Shown here: positions 24,961-34,180 of the stretch, piece by piece
Numbering within the stretch: position 1 is the stretch's first letter
Layout: every line of letters begins with the position of its first letter
NCBI GenBank assembly: GCA_036504235.1
Contig: DASXVN010000062.1
Location: 1 to 54,088 of the forward strand
DNA length: 54,088 nt
DNA from: Zipacnadum sp036504235
Lineage (GTDB): Bacteria; Armatimonadota; Zipacnadia; Zipacnadales; Zipacnadaceae
Direction: 5' to 3'
Program-made: the position numbers and the translations under genes
Notes under the pieces: generated by a model
What the model was told of the DNA's origin: nothing
The model's database searches: none
The model's input: the letters and a program-made list of their open reading frames with translations, nothing else

Positions 24961-26236
24961 CCACGAGAGAAGAAGCATTGTCCGTCATATCTGGGGCGGA
25001 ATCTCTCCCAGCGAGCGGTATCTCCTGCTCCTTCCCGTCATTTTCGGCGGAGAGGTAGGCGGCGTAGATGGTCGCGGTGCAATCGTCGGCGAGGGCCAGG
25101 TCGCTCTGGGGCTGGGCGCCGCGGGTTGCGCACTCTACGAAATCCTGCAGTTCGGCCTGGTAGCCCATGGAGAAATTCTCGTCCGGGGCCACCGGAGACC
25201 AGCCTTCCTTGGTGCTGATCTTCTCTACCGTATAGATATCGGCCCAGGCCGGGCCATCGGGGTTGTAGGCCTCCATCATATCGTTGGGATTGAGCCGGCA
25301 GCGGGTGCGGTGGTTGTTGGCGAAGACCTCCACAAAGTCGTAGATGCCGCCCAGCACCAACTCGCAGGTAATCACATCGGCCACCGTGCCGTCCTCGAAG
25401 GTCACGTGCATCTGGCCGTAATCCTCGATATCCCGGTAGTCGGTGCGCAGGTGGCCCTCGTCACGGTAGGCCGGCAGGCGGGTGATCTCATGCACGCGCG
25501 CCGAAACGGAGACGGGGCGCAGGGGCTGACCGGTGCGCGCCAGGCCCTCCACGCGCTTGAGGTAGAGGATGGTGCCGAGGGGATGGCAGCCCTTGCCGAT
25601 CAGCGAGCCGCCGCCGGAGAAGCGCCAGAGGCCGTAGACCGGCGAGGCCGAGCCGTTATGCGACTCCTCCCCGTACATGCGCAGAATCTGCGCGCCGGAC
25701 TTGGCGACGATCTCGCGCTCCTTCTGCACGGCCGGGGCATAGACGAAGTTCTCGGCGTAGCCGCAGACCACGCCCGCGGCGGCCACGGCCTGGCGAATCC
25801 GGGTGAGGCTCGCTCGCACCGCGGCCAGCATCGGGGCTTTGGGGGCCTGGTTGCCGAGGAAGGGGGCCTCACCCCCTGCCCCCTCTCCTGGCAGGAGAGG
25901 GGGTTCCGACAGGGGAGGGTCCTCCGCCGGGCCGAAGTAGCCGGTCAGGGGCTTTTCGACGATGAGGTGCTTGCCGGCGGCCGCGGCCTCTAGTATCTGT
26001 GCCTCATGGGCGTAGGGCGGGGAGCAGACGTCCACGAGGTCCACCGCCGGGAGCATCTGGGCGAGGCTCTCGTAGGCGCGCAGGCCGTGGGTGGCCGCGA
26101 AGGCCTCCCGGCTGGCGGCGCGCAGCGAGGTGACGCCGACGACCTCGACCGGCACCCCGTAGGTGCGCCGGAGACAGTGTACATGATAGGACGCCGCAAA
26201 TCCGGCGCCCACCAGGCCTATACGTAGAGTATTCAT
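24956..26236 (-). CDS. Gfo/Idh/MocA family oxidoreductase with an in-frame repeat insertion
   Basis: A 426-residue sugar dehydrogenase-like protein. The Rossmann motif is IGLVGAGFAASYHVHC and the EKP motif is in HLIVEKPLTGYFG (about 98). Directly after this motif, residues about 107-125 (PLLPGEGAGGEAP region) are encoded by a copy of the window-wide 25-base palindrome (25879-25903), which keeps the frame open. The rest (GYAENFVYAP, GGGSLIGKGCHPLG) is typical of the family, so the protein is probably functional with a surface loop added. The start MNTLRIGL at 26236 is chosen because the upstream extension has no family similarity and the motif begins there. Confidence 0.88.
   Translation of the reverse strand: MNTLRIGLVGAGFAASYHVHCLRRTYGVPVEVVGVTSLRAASREAFAATHGLRAYESLAQMLPAVDLVDVCSPPYAHEAQILEAAAAGKHLIVEKPLTGYFGPAEDPPLSEPPLLPGEGAGGEAPFLGNQAPKAPMLAAVRASLTRIRQAVAAAGVVCGYAENFVYAPAVQKEREIVAKSGAQILRMYGEESHNGSASPVYGLWRFSGGGSLIGKGCHPLGTILYLKRVEGLARTGQPLRPVSVSARVHEITRLPAYRDEGHLRTDYRDIEDYGQMHVTFEDGTVADVITCELVLGGIYDFVEVFANNHRTRCRLNPNDMMEAYNPDGPAWADIYTVEKISTKEGWSPVAPDENFSMGYQAELQDFVECATRGAQPQSDLALADDCTATIYAAYLSAENDGKEQEIPLAGRDSAPDMTDNASSLVV
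25862..25915. repeat. Palindromic repeat inside a coding sequence (copy in the Gfo/Idh gene)
   Basis: CCCCCTCTCCTG (25879-25890), one central G, then CAGGAGAGGGGG (25892-25903): a perfect 12-base-arm palindrome preceded by CCTCACCCC. It is the same element as at 40147-40171 and 42207-42231. The element is translated here on the - strand. Confidence 0.85.
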
Positions 26237-26481
26237 GTTTCGCTCAGTATCCGAATCGGTTTTGCGCGGGGGGCAAGTTCGCCCTGGCGGCCAATTATCC
26301 TTTTTCATGGAACCACCAACGCGGCGGCGGTGTTAGTGCTGGCGCGAGCAGTTCCTGGCTCCGGCACGGGCGCTCCGGCGTTCCCGGCTGACTCTTTCGA
26401 TTTCTTTGGGGGCAAGAAGGATTGCGGGACCTGCCCGGGGAATGGGAGTGGGTCCAAGCCGGAGGGATTTGTGAGTCGGCG

Positions 26482-29076
26482 ATGAGTAATGACAAACCCA
26501 GCATCCCCGTAACCCCTGAAGTCCGTAGCGGCCTTCTTCCCGGGATCACCATACGTTCTGTCGTGGCCAGCATTATGTGCATGCTCATCATGGGCATGCA
26601 TGTACAGATCGCGGAGATCATCCTCTCCGTGAGCAGTGCGATGGCCGAGCAGGCGTTGGCGGTGCCGGTTATGTTGGTATTCGTCGCCATTTCGGTGCTC
26701 ACCGGCGTGCTGTACCTCTTCACCCGCTACCGGCTGCTGACCAAGCCGGAGTTGCTCTGCATCCTGTGCGCGATGCTCATGGCCGCGCCGCTGATGACCC
26801 AGGGCATGTGGCACCGCTTCATCGGCCTGCTCGCCGCCCCGCCCAAGACCAGCAGCTTCGCCTGGATCGACACCTACAACGACAAGCTCTGGCCGCACGG
26901 ACCCAATCTCATCCCCGGCGGCCTCGCCCACGCCGCGGCCGACCAGTTGACCTTTACCGGCAACCGGCCCGCCTGGCAGAGCCTGGAGTACGAGAAGGGC
27001 GAGACCGCCGAGCTGCCGGTCCTCACCAACCAAAAGCGTGACGAGGTCTCCTCCGTCACGATCAAGATTCCCCTGAAAGTCAACGGCGCGGCCTACCTGG
27101 CCCCCGGCGAGCCCTATCTGATCAGCTTCCTGGCCCATCCGGACAACCTGCCGCCGGAGAGCTTCTTCTTCTGTCGGATGTATGACGATGACCAGAAGAC
27201 CTTCACGGAGGTCATCAACAGCAAGGAGAAGGCCACGGTCACTTTCGTCCACAAGCAGGGCTACCTGCGCATGGGCAACTATGGGGCGATCGTGGGCGCC
27301 AAGGCCAAGGAATACGTGCGGATGGAGATCGGCCTGAGCGGCGCCGGGTCGCTGGCGATCTACGATCCCAAGCTGTTCAGCGTCGCGGCGCTGGAGAATA
27401 TCTACACCGGCAAGCGGATCATCGCGGCCAGCGACTTTGCCAAGCTCCCCGAGAACGAGCGGGCGGGCCTGATCGTGCGCCCCGACAATATGTATAGCCC
27501 GGCGGGCCTGTGGTTCCTGATTTCCGGCTACATCCCGCTGCACGCCTGGATCCAGCCGGCGATCGCCTGGTCCACGCTGGTGCTGCTGCTGCTGGCCACC
27601 ACGCTGGCGCTCAACGTGATCATGCGCAAGCAGTGGGCCGAAAACGAGCGCTATCCCTTCCCGCTTTTCCAGATTCCCTACGCACTGCTGGGCCATGAGG
27701 ACGAGAGCCCCGGACATGCCTTCGTGGCCGTCTGGCGCAATCCTTATATGTGGGTCGGGCTGGTCCTCGCGATTGCCTTTGGGATGTTCAAGGGCTGGCA
27801 CTTCTTCAACAACAGCATTCCGTCGCTGGAAGTGGATATCTCGCTCAAACAGTACCTCCAGGACCCGCGTTTTGGCACGATGTGGGACACTTCGTTCACC
27901 GTCAAGGGGCTGTTTGTGAGCTTCGCGGTGTTCATGGAACTCAACGTCCTGCTCAGTCTGGTCGTGGGCTACTTCATGTACAAGAGTTTGGGTTGGGTGG
28001 GCGAATTCACCAACCTGAAGACCTATACCGGCTATCCCTTCCGCTACGAGCAGACTATTGGGTCGTACCTGGCGTACGCGGCGCTGGTCGTTTTCTTCAC
28101 CCGCAAGTACCTGTGGAAGGTGCTGAAACTGGCCTGTGGCCGGGATACGGAGTCGCCGGGGCGCGAGACCTTCACCTACCGGACCGCGTTTTTGATTATT
28201 CTGGCTTGTTTCCTGGGCATGATCGGCTGGGCCGCCTGGCTGGGCGTCTCGCGCTGGATCATTCTCCTGTTCTTCTTCTTCCTGGTCGTAATCGGCTTTG
28301 TCTCCTCCAAGTTCCGGGCCGAGTGCGGCTTCGCATACGGGTATTTCACACCGTATAACGCTATGCTCCTCCTGTCGCTGTTGGGCGGGATGGCCGCCTT
28401 TGGGGCCAGTGGAGTGATGGTCTGCCTGATCGCTTCCGGTTTCATCACGGTCTCGGTCTTCTTCTTCATTCCCGGCGCGCAACTGGAGACCATGGAGTTT
28501 GGTCGGCGCTTCCGCATGATCCCCAAGCACGTGCTTTATGCCTGCCTGCTCGGCGCCCTCGGGGGGCTCTTGATCGGCGGCTGGGTGTTTTTGTCCAACG
28601 CGTACGCACTGGGCGGGGACAACATCAAGACCCAGTGGTCCTTCGACCAGAACTGGTTCTTCGGCACGTACCGTTCGGAGATCTCCGCCGCTACGAGTGG
28701 ATACCTCCGGCAGCAGGCGGGCACCAAGATGGCCGGCGCGCTCAACCCGGCAACTTATGGATACCTCTACGGCGCGGTGGTTACCGCGATCTTCACCATC
28801 CTGCGGCAGCTTTTCGCCGGGTTCTGGTTCCACCCCATCGGCTTTATCCTCAGCTCCACCTACTATATGGACACGGTGTGGGGCAGCCTGCTGGTGGCGT
28901 GGTTGATTCGTAGTATCGTGCTGCGCCTGGGCGGAGCCGCGACGGTCCGCAACAAGCTCCTGCCCTTCTTTGTGGGCTTTTTTGTCGGCTGTATCATCAC
29001 CATCCTGATCTGGGACATTCATGGACTGTTCCTGCGCGGGGCGGGTATTGATCGCTCGTACGGAATCCTGCCCTAG
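26482..29076 (+). CDS. Large polytopic membrane protein (DUF6785/DUF6784-like)
   Basis: An 864-residue integral membrane protein with about a dozen hydrophobic segments. Two lie near the N-terminus (about 20-80), then a soluble, probably extracytoplasmic domain (about 120-350), then a long transmembrane C-terminal half. The segments ENERYPFPLFQIPYALLG (about 391-408) and FVSSKFRAECGFAYGYF (about 612-628) are distinctive. From memory this matches the DUF6785/DUF6784 type of Armatimonadota and Planctomycetota, distantly OPT-like. The PFPL loop recurs in the 34173 protein. No function is established. The start MSNDKPSI is chosen over 26422 because the extra residues lack membrane-protein character. 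It opens a + strand cluster with FtsX permeases and ATPases. Confidence 0.8.
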   Translation: MSNDKPSIPVTPEVRSGLLPGITIRSVVASIMCMLIMGMHVQIAEIILSVSSAMAEQALAVPVMLVFVAISVLTGVLYLFTRYRLLTKPELLCILCAMLMAAPLMTQGMWHRFIGLLAAPPKTSSFAWIDTYNDKLWPHGPNLIPGGLAHAAADQLTFTGNRPAWQSLEYEKGETAELPVLTNQKRDEVSSVTIKIPLKVNGAAYLAPGEPYLISFLAHPDNLPPESFFFCRMYDDDQKTFTEVINSKEKATVTFVHKQGYLRMGNYGAIVGAKAKEYVRMEIGLSGAGSLAIYDPKLFSVAALENIYTGKRIIAASDFAKLPENERAGLIVRPDNMYSPAGLWFLISGYIPLHAWIQPAIAWSTLVLLLLATTLALNVIMRKQWAENERYPFPLFQIPYALLGHEDESPGHAFVAVWRNPYMWVGLVLAIAFGMFKGWHFFNNSIPSLEVDISLKQYLQDPRFGTMWDTSFTVKGLFVSFAVFMELNVLLSLVVGYFMYKSLGWVGEFTNLKTYTGYPFRYEQTIGSYLAYAALVVFFTRKYLWKVLKLACGRDTESPGRETFTYRTAFLIILACFLGMIGWAAWLGVSRWIILLFFFFLVVIGFVSSKFRAECGFAYGYFTPYNAMLLLSLLGGMAAFGASGVMVCLIASGFITVSVFFFIPGAQLETMEFGRRFRMIPKHVLYACLLGALGGLLIGGWVFLSNAYALGGDNIKTQWSFDQNWFFGTYRSEISAATSGYLRQQAGTKMAGALNPATYGYLYGAVVTAIFTILRQLFAGFWFHPIGFILSSTYYMDTVWGSLLVAWLIRSIVLRLGGAATVRNKLLPFFVGFFVGCIITILIWDIHGLFLRGAGIDRSYGILP

Positions 29077-29131
29077 GGGCGGACGCCGGACACCTGAGGA
29101 TACCGCGCCCGGCGCGCGATGAACGAGGCTT

Positions 29132-32100
29132 ATGACGGAGAAACGACCCTCCAAACTGGGAAATGGGCTAGCGGCGCTGGGCTTTGCCGTGATCACCATC
29201 GTGGCTATAGTCTTCTGGCTGCGCGGCTTTGCGCCCAAGCCGTATGAAGCGCCGCTGGAGCCCTTCCGCGGTTATGACCGCACGGCGCTGAGCCAGGCCA
29301 TGCTCCCAGCGGCGGTCCGGACGAAACTGGACGGCCTGCTGGCCTGCGGCTCGCGCTTTATGGGCCAGCCGGGCTTCTACAAGGCCGAGCAGTACCTCAA
29401 GGACCAGTACCAGGCCGACGGCTTGCAGGTATACGAGCAGGAGATGGAGACGCCCGCTCCCCACACCGATGTGGCCCAGGCCTTCTCCGCCACCAACCAG
29501 CCGCTGCCGGTCAAGCTGTACCCCTTCCAGCCCAACCAGATGCAGCCGATGGCGACTCCGGCGGCCGGTCTGACCGGCGAGTTGGTGCTGCTCAATGATA
29601 CGGTCATGCGGACGCGGCCCAGTTTCCGGGGCTGCATCGGCCTGATCGACAACTCGCAGAAGAGCCCGGCCGGATTTGACTACGACTGGATCAAATACGC
29701 GCAACTGGGGCTGTCGGCGCTGATTGTCACGCATCCCGGCGGTCTGGAGAAGATCTCCTGGCCCAGCATGGGGCCGATGGCGTCTCAGAACCCGGTCAAC
29801 TACGTACGCCTGGCGGCCTCCCCGGAGATTCTCCAGTACGCCGGCCAGCAGATCCGGCTCCAGGTCAAGGTGACCTACCAGGCCACTACCACCCGCAATA
29901 TTATCGGGGTGCTCAAGGGCAGCGGCGACAACAAGGAAGCCATCGTCGTCTCCTGCGCCTACGACACGCCGGCGATCCTGCCTGACGCCAGCCCGGGCGC
30001 GGTCAGCGGCCTGCCGGTGGCGACGCAGCTCAGCCTGGCTGCGGGGCTGGCGCCGTACCGGGCGCAGCTCCGCCGCGATGTGATTTTCGTCAGCACCGGC
30101 GCGGGCGCGATGGGCCAGGACGGGCTGACCGGCCTGCTCGGCGCGGTGGGGACGGCCATTGACCCCGCCGGGCGGCGCGCGAAGATCGTGGAGAACCAGA
30201 AGAGTAACGACCTGGCGCTCAAGCAGGTCACGCAGATCGCCGGCCTGTTCGGCACCGCCCAGTTTGGGGCGGACGCCGCAGCCACGGAGCAAGCTCTGAC
30301 CGGCCTGGACCCCGCCACGCGCACTTTCTTCGACAACCAGACCAAGTACGTGCTGAATACCCTGGTTTTCGAGCTTTCCGAGGACCTGCTGCAGGCCAAG
30401 ATCGGCTTTGAGCGCGCCGGCGGCAAGGACTTCAACAGCCAGGAATACGCCGCTTTTCAGGCGGTCAAGCGCAACTATGACCAGGCCTTCTCCGCCGCCG
30501 GCTATTCGCTGCCCCGGCTGCTGAGCTCCAAGGCGCAGTTCACCCGCGACTACCGGATTCGCGACCGGGTACTGGCCCGTTTCACCGAGCTGCTGAAGTT
30601 CCATCAGACCCAGCAGATGCGGCTGAACCAGGGCCTGCAACTGCACGAGGTGTTCGCGCACTACTCGAGTGTCATGGTGGTCGCGCCGCTGCTGACCCCC
30701 TCGGCCGCCCCCGCGCCGCAGGAGGTCATGTCCTTCTCGATGGGTCTGTGGGTCAAGCACGGCGAGCAGGCGCAGGCCTTCCGCAACCTGCTCACCGACG
30801 CCATCCAGACGCTCAAGCTGGACAAACAGGTTTCGCTGGACTTCGTCGGCAAGGACCAGGGCGGGCACGTCAAGACCCTGACCGCCTCCTACCCGCTGCA
30901 GGCGGAGTTGTGGACTAGCTACTCGTACCCGTCCTTCAGCGTGGTCAACGCCAAGGGCCTGTACACGGAGATGGCGGCCCCGGTGGAGTACCCGTACTCC
31001 CGGCAGGTGGACAGCGTCAAGAACTCGCTGCAGGTGCTGGGCGAGGCGACGCTCTCCGGCGCGCTGGGCAACGGCCGCTTTAACACCATGGTCGTGGCCA
31101 AGGTGGCGCAGGACTTCTTCGGGCAGGTGCTGGTCTCCGGCGTCGGGGAGTCGCTGATCCCCAACTACCCGCTCAAAAACGCGGTCGTCTGCTGCAAGAA
31201 GTGGGCGCTGAACCTCGGCTACTCCCCCGTTCTGGTCCTGATGACGGACCCCTACGGCCGCTACAGCCGGATGTCGGCCGCCGCTAGCTTGATTCCGGAG
31301 AAGATTGAGGGGTACACGCCCGACGCGGCCGGCTACGGCCCGGACGGCGCGATCGCCTACATCAAGGACGAGGGCTTATCGGCGCAGTCGGTCTACAAGT
31401 CCATGATGCTGCGCGTCAACGAGTTGACCACTCCCGTCAACATCGTCACCTACCGCGGCAACCCCGTGTCCATCCTGGACATGACTAATCCGCAGACTTT
31501 CAAGCCCTTTACCGCCGCGGCGCCGATCAGCAGCAAGACCCTGTCGGGCTTCCCCAACAGCAACCTGTTCATCGAGGACAATCTGGCGACGAACTTCATC
31601 AAGCCGGATGAGCCCTTCTATATGACTCTGAAGGCCGGGTCGGTCCAGAACGAACTGGTCCAAACCATCCGGGCTTTCATGCTGGGCACCACGCCGGAGC
31701 AGGCCCTGCGCGCCGACCCGGGCGTGGCGACGCTGGGGCACGAGATCAACGGCGGAGGCTACCTGCCGGCCGACCAGCCGCTGCTGCTGAGCATCCCGCT
31801 GGAGATCGCCAAGTCCATGGCGTACGTCAACGGGCAGCGCCTGGCGGTGGGCGGCAAGTATCACCTTTTCGATGAGCGCACAATTCGCTTCCACGAGAAG
31901 AGCCTGGACCTGATCAAGCAGGGCCTGCAGCCCACGGAATCGCAGCATACCGCGATCCTGCTGGGCCGCGACGCGGCGACCTATGCGGAACTCAACCACC
32001 CGGTGCTCAAACAGACCATCGGCGAGGCGGTCGTCGGGATTCTCTGGTACCTGGGGCTGCTGGTGCCCTTTGTGTTCTTCTTCGAGAAGCTGGTCTTTGG

Positions 32101-34180
32101 CTTCACCGATATCCGCAAGCAGCTCATCACAAACCTGATCATCTTCCTGGTGGTCTTCGCTCTGCTGCGCACGCTGCATCCGGCCTTCGCCATGTTGCGC
32201 TCCTCGACGATGATTTTGCTGGGCTTCATCATTTTCCTGTTCTCCGCCGGGATTACGGTGCTGTTCTGGGGCAAGTTCCAGGCGAACCTGGAAGAGATCA
32301 AGCGCCAGCGCGGACAGGTGACCGCGGCGGAAGTCAACCGCATGGGCGTGGTCGGCACCGCGTTCATGCTGGGTCTGAACAATATGCACCGCCGCCGGCT
32401 GCGCACCGGCTTTACCTGTGCGACGCTGGTGCTGCTCACCTTTGTGATGATCTGCTTCACCTCGGTGCGCAGCGACATCGTGGAGCAGGCCACCGCCGTC
32501 GGGAAGGCGGCCTACAGCGGCTTCGTGGTGAAGAATGAGAAGTTCATCCCGCTGTCGGACGCCGAGCTATTCGCCATGCGCACCAAGTACGGCGAGAAGT
32601 TCTCGGTGGCGCCGCGCCTGATGTACGTCGGCATTCAGGAGTGGCCGGCCCTGGAGCGCAGCAATCCGAAGTTGGAGATGCTGTACAATCCCAACCCCAC
32701 CACCTCGCGCTCCGTGACCTGCGACTCGATCTTGCAGTTTGGCGCCCACGAGCCGCTGGCGCCGCAGATGAAGTTCCTGACGCCGAACTGCTGGTTCACC
32801 GAGGACCAGGAGCGGGCCCAGGGCGGCGACATTCCGGTGATCATCTCCGACGCCGCCGCCACCAAGCTGGGGATCACTCCCCCCGAGGTGGAGAAGGCCC
32901 CGGTGCCGATTACGCTGAACGGGCAGAAGGTGCTCGTGCAGGGCATCTTCGATTCCGCCGCCCTCGGCGAACTGACCGACCTGGACGGCAAGACGCTGCT
33001 GCCCTTTGATGTAACCGCCTTCGCCACCGTTAACAAGAACGTCGACGACATCATCGCCGAGGACACTGACCCGCGCATGAACCCGGAGCGCGTGATCCTG
33101 GCGCCCGCGCGGCTGCTGGGGATGACAGTGGATACCTCCAAACTGATTCTCAACTCGGTGGCCGTGGTGCTGCCGGACGGCACGCCCTACAAGTCCGCCA
33201 AGGCGGTCATTGACGACTTCCTGGAGGAAAGCGGCAAGGCCACCTACTACGGCGTGGATAGCTACGCCTTCCTGGGCAAGCGCGCCCGGCAGAGCACGCT
33301 GGCCGGCTCCATTGATATGCTGATCCCGCTGATTATCGCGGCCCTGACCGTGCTTAACACCATGAAAGGGTCGGTCTACGAGCGGCGGGAGGAGATATTC
33401 GTCTACAACGCGGTGGGCATCGCGCCGCGCTATATCTTCTTCATGTTCTTCGCGGAGGCGTTCGTCTACGCGGTGGTCGGGTCGGTGCTGGGCTACTTGC
33501 TCAGCCAGGGCACGGGGACCATTCTGACCGCGCTCGGGCAGACCGGCGGGATGAACATGACCTTCACCTCGGCGACGACCATCTATGCCTCACTGGCCAT
33601 CGCCGCGGCGGTCTTCGCCTCGACGTACTACCCGGCAAAGTCCGCGATGCAGATCGCCGCGCCCGCCGAGGACTCCGGCTGGCAACTGCCCGAGCCGGTG
33701 GGCGACGTGATTACGTTCAGCCTGCCTTTCACCTTCAGCTCCCGCGACCGCATCGCGATCCTGTCCTTCTTCCGCCGCTACCTGCTGGACCACGGCGAGG
33801 GCAGCTCGGGGGCGTTCTTCGCGGGCAAGCCGCTGGTGACGGTCAGCGAGCGTCGCGATCCCTTGGCCGACGACGGCTATATCCCGATTCTGTCGGTGCC
33901 GATCTGGCTGAAGCCCTTTGACCTGGGCGTCTCGCAGGAGTTGATTATCCTGCTGCCGACCGACCCGCAAACCGGCGAATACATCGCCAATATCGAGCTG
34001 GTCCGCCGCTCCGGGACTCTGGAGAACTGGAAGCGCGTAAACCATCACTTTGTCACTTTGCTGCGCCGCCACTTCCTGTATTGGCGCGCGGTTAGCCCGG
34101 ACGAGCGCCTCGAGATGTTCGAGGAAGCCAAGACCATTCTTGTGCAGAATCTGGAGCCAGAGGAGGGGCGACATGGCTAG
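29132..34180 (+). CDS. Giant FtsX-type permease with degenerate M28 peptidase-like ectodomain
   Basis: A 1682-residue protein. TM1 is at about 13-32. A long exported region follows: an M28-like lead-in (GSRFMGQPGFYKAEQYLKD, about 73-91), a PA-like insert (about 140-250) and an M28-like core (about 255-345). The metal motif reads SCAYDT instead of xAHYDS, the bridging Asp is lost (PGAVSG) and the EE pair is replaced (TGAGAMG), so it should not be a peptidase. After more ectodomain come three TMs (about 1005-1085), then a MacB/FtsX permease unit: TM, periplasmic domain, and TMs around ERREEIFVYNAVGIAPRYIF. A roughly 150-residue soluble tail ends the protein. ATPases are encoded downstream. Its end overlaps the next gene by 8 bases. 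Role: probably envelope transport or mechanotransmission; unproven. Confidence 0.85.
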   Translation: MTEKRPSKLGNGLAALGFAVITIVAIVFWLRGFAPKPYEAPLEPFRGYDRTALSQAMLPAAVRTKLDGLLACGSRFMGQPGFYKAEQYLKDQYQADGLQVYEQEMETPAPHTDVAQAFSATNQPLPVKLYPFQPNQMQPMATPAAGLTGELVLLNDTVMRTRPSFRGCIGLIDNSQKSPAGFDYDWIKYAQLGLSALIVTHPGGLEKISWPSMGPMASQNPVNYVRLAASPEILQYAGQQIRLQVKVTYQATTTRNIIGVLKGSGDNKEAIVVSCAYDTPAILPDASPGAVSGLPVATQLSLAAGLAPYRAQLRRDVIFVSTGAGAMGQDGLTGLLGAVGTAIDPAGRRAKIVENQKSNDLALKQVTQIAGLFGTAQFGADAAATEQALTGLDPATRTFFDNQTKYVLNTLVFELSEDLLQAKIGFERAGGKDFNSQEYAAFQAVKRNYDQAFSAAGYSLPRLLSSKAQFTRDYRIRDRVLARFTELLKFHQTQQMRLNQGLQLHEVFAHYSSVMVVAPLLTPSAAPAPQEVMSFSMGLWVKHGEQAQAFRNLLTDAIQTLKLDKQVSLDFVGKDQGGHVKTLTASYPLQAELWTSYSYPSFSVVNAKGLYTEMAAPVEYPYSRQVDSVKNSLQVLGEATLSGALGNGRFNTMVVAKVAQDFFGQVLVSGVGESLIPNYPLKNAVVCCKKWALNLGYSPVLVLMTDPYGRYSRMSAAASLIPEKIEGYTPDAAGYGPDGAIAYIKDEGLSAQSVYKSMMLRVNELTTPVNIVTYRGNPVSILDMTNPQTFKPFTAAAPISSKTLSGFPNSNLFIEDNLATNFIKPDEPFYMTLKAGSVQNELVQTIRAFMLGTTPEQALRADPGVATLGHEINGGGYLPADQPLLLSIPLEIAKSMAYVNGQRLAVGGKYHLFDERTIRFHEKSLDLIKQGLQPTESQHTAILLGRDAATYAELNHPVLKQTIGEAVVGILWYLGLLVPFVFFFEKLVFGFTDIRKQLITNLIIFLVVFALLRTLHPAFAMLRSSTMILLGFIIFLFSAGITVLFWGKFQANLEEIKRQRGQVTAAEVNRMGVVGTAFMLGLNNMHRRRLRTGFTCATLVLLTFVMICFTSVRSDIVEQATAVGKAAYSGFVVKNEKFIPLSDAELFAMRTKYGEKFSVAPRLMYVGIQEWPALERSNPKLEMLYNPNPTTSRSVTCDSILQFGAHEPLAPQMKFLTPNCWFTEDQERAQGGDIPVIISDAAATKLGITPPEVEKAPVPITLNGQKVLVQGIFDSAALGELTDLDGKTLLPFDVTAFATVNKNVDDIIAEDTDPRMNPERVILAPARLLGMTVDTSKLILNSVAVVLPDGTPYKSAKAVIDDFLEESGKATYYGVDSYAFLGKRARQSTLAGSIDMLIPLIIAALTVLNTMKGSVYERREEIFVYNAVGIAPRYIFFMFFAEAFVYAVVGSVLGYLLSQGTGTILTALGQTGGMNMTFTSATTIYASLAIAAAVFASTYYPAKSAMQIAAPAEDSGWQLPEPVGDVITFSLPFTFSSRDRIAILSFFRRYLLDHGEGSSGAFFAGKPLVTVSERRDPLADDGYIPILSVPIWLKPFDLGVSQELIILLPTDPQTGEYIANIELVRRSGTLENWKRVNHHFVTLLRRHFLYWRAVSPDERLEMFEEAKTILVQNLEPEEGRHG

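Noticed and set aside
26305..29238. Very long open frame antisense to the DUF6785-like gene
   Set aside because: It mirrors the membrane protein codon by codon, has Arg/Gln/His/Glu-rich composition with no domain, and starts inside the neighbouring coding region. Such frames are expected in high-GC DNA.
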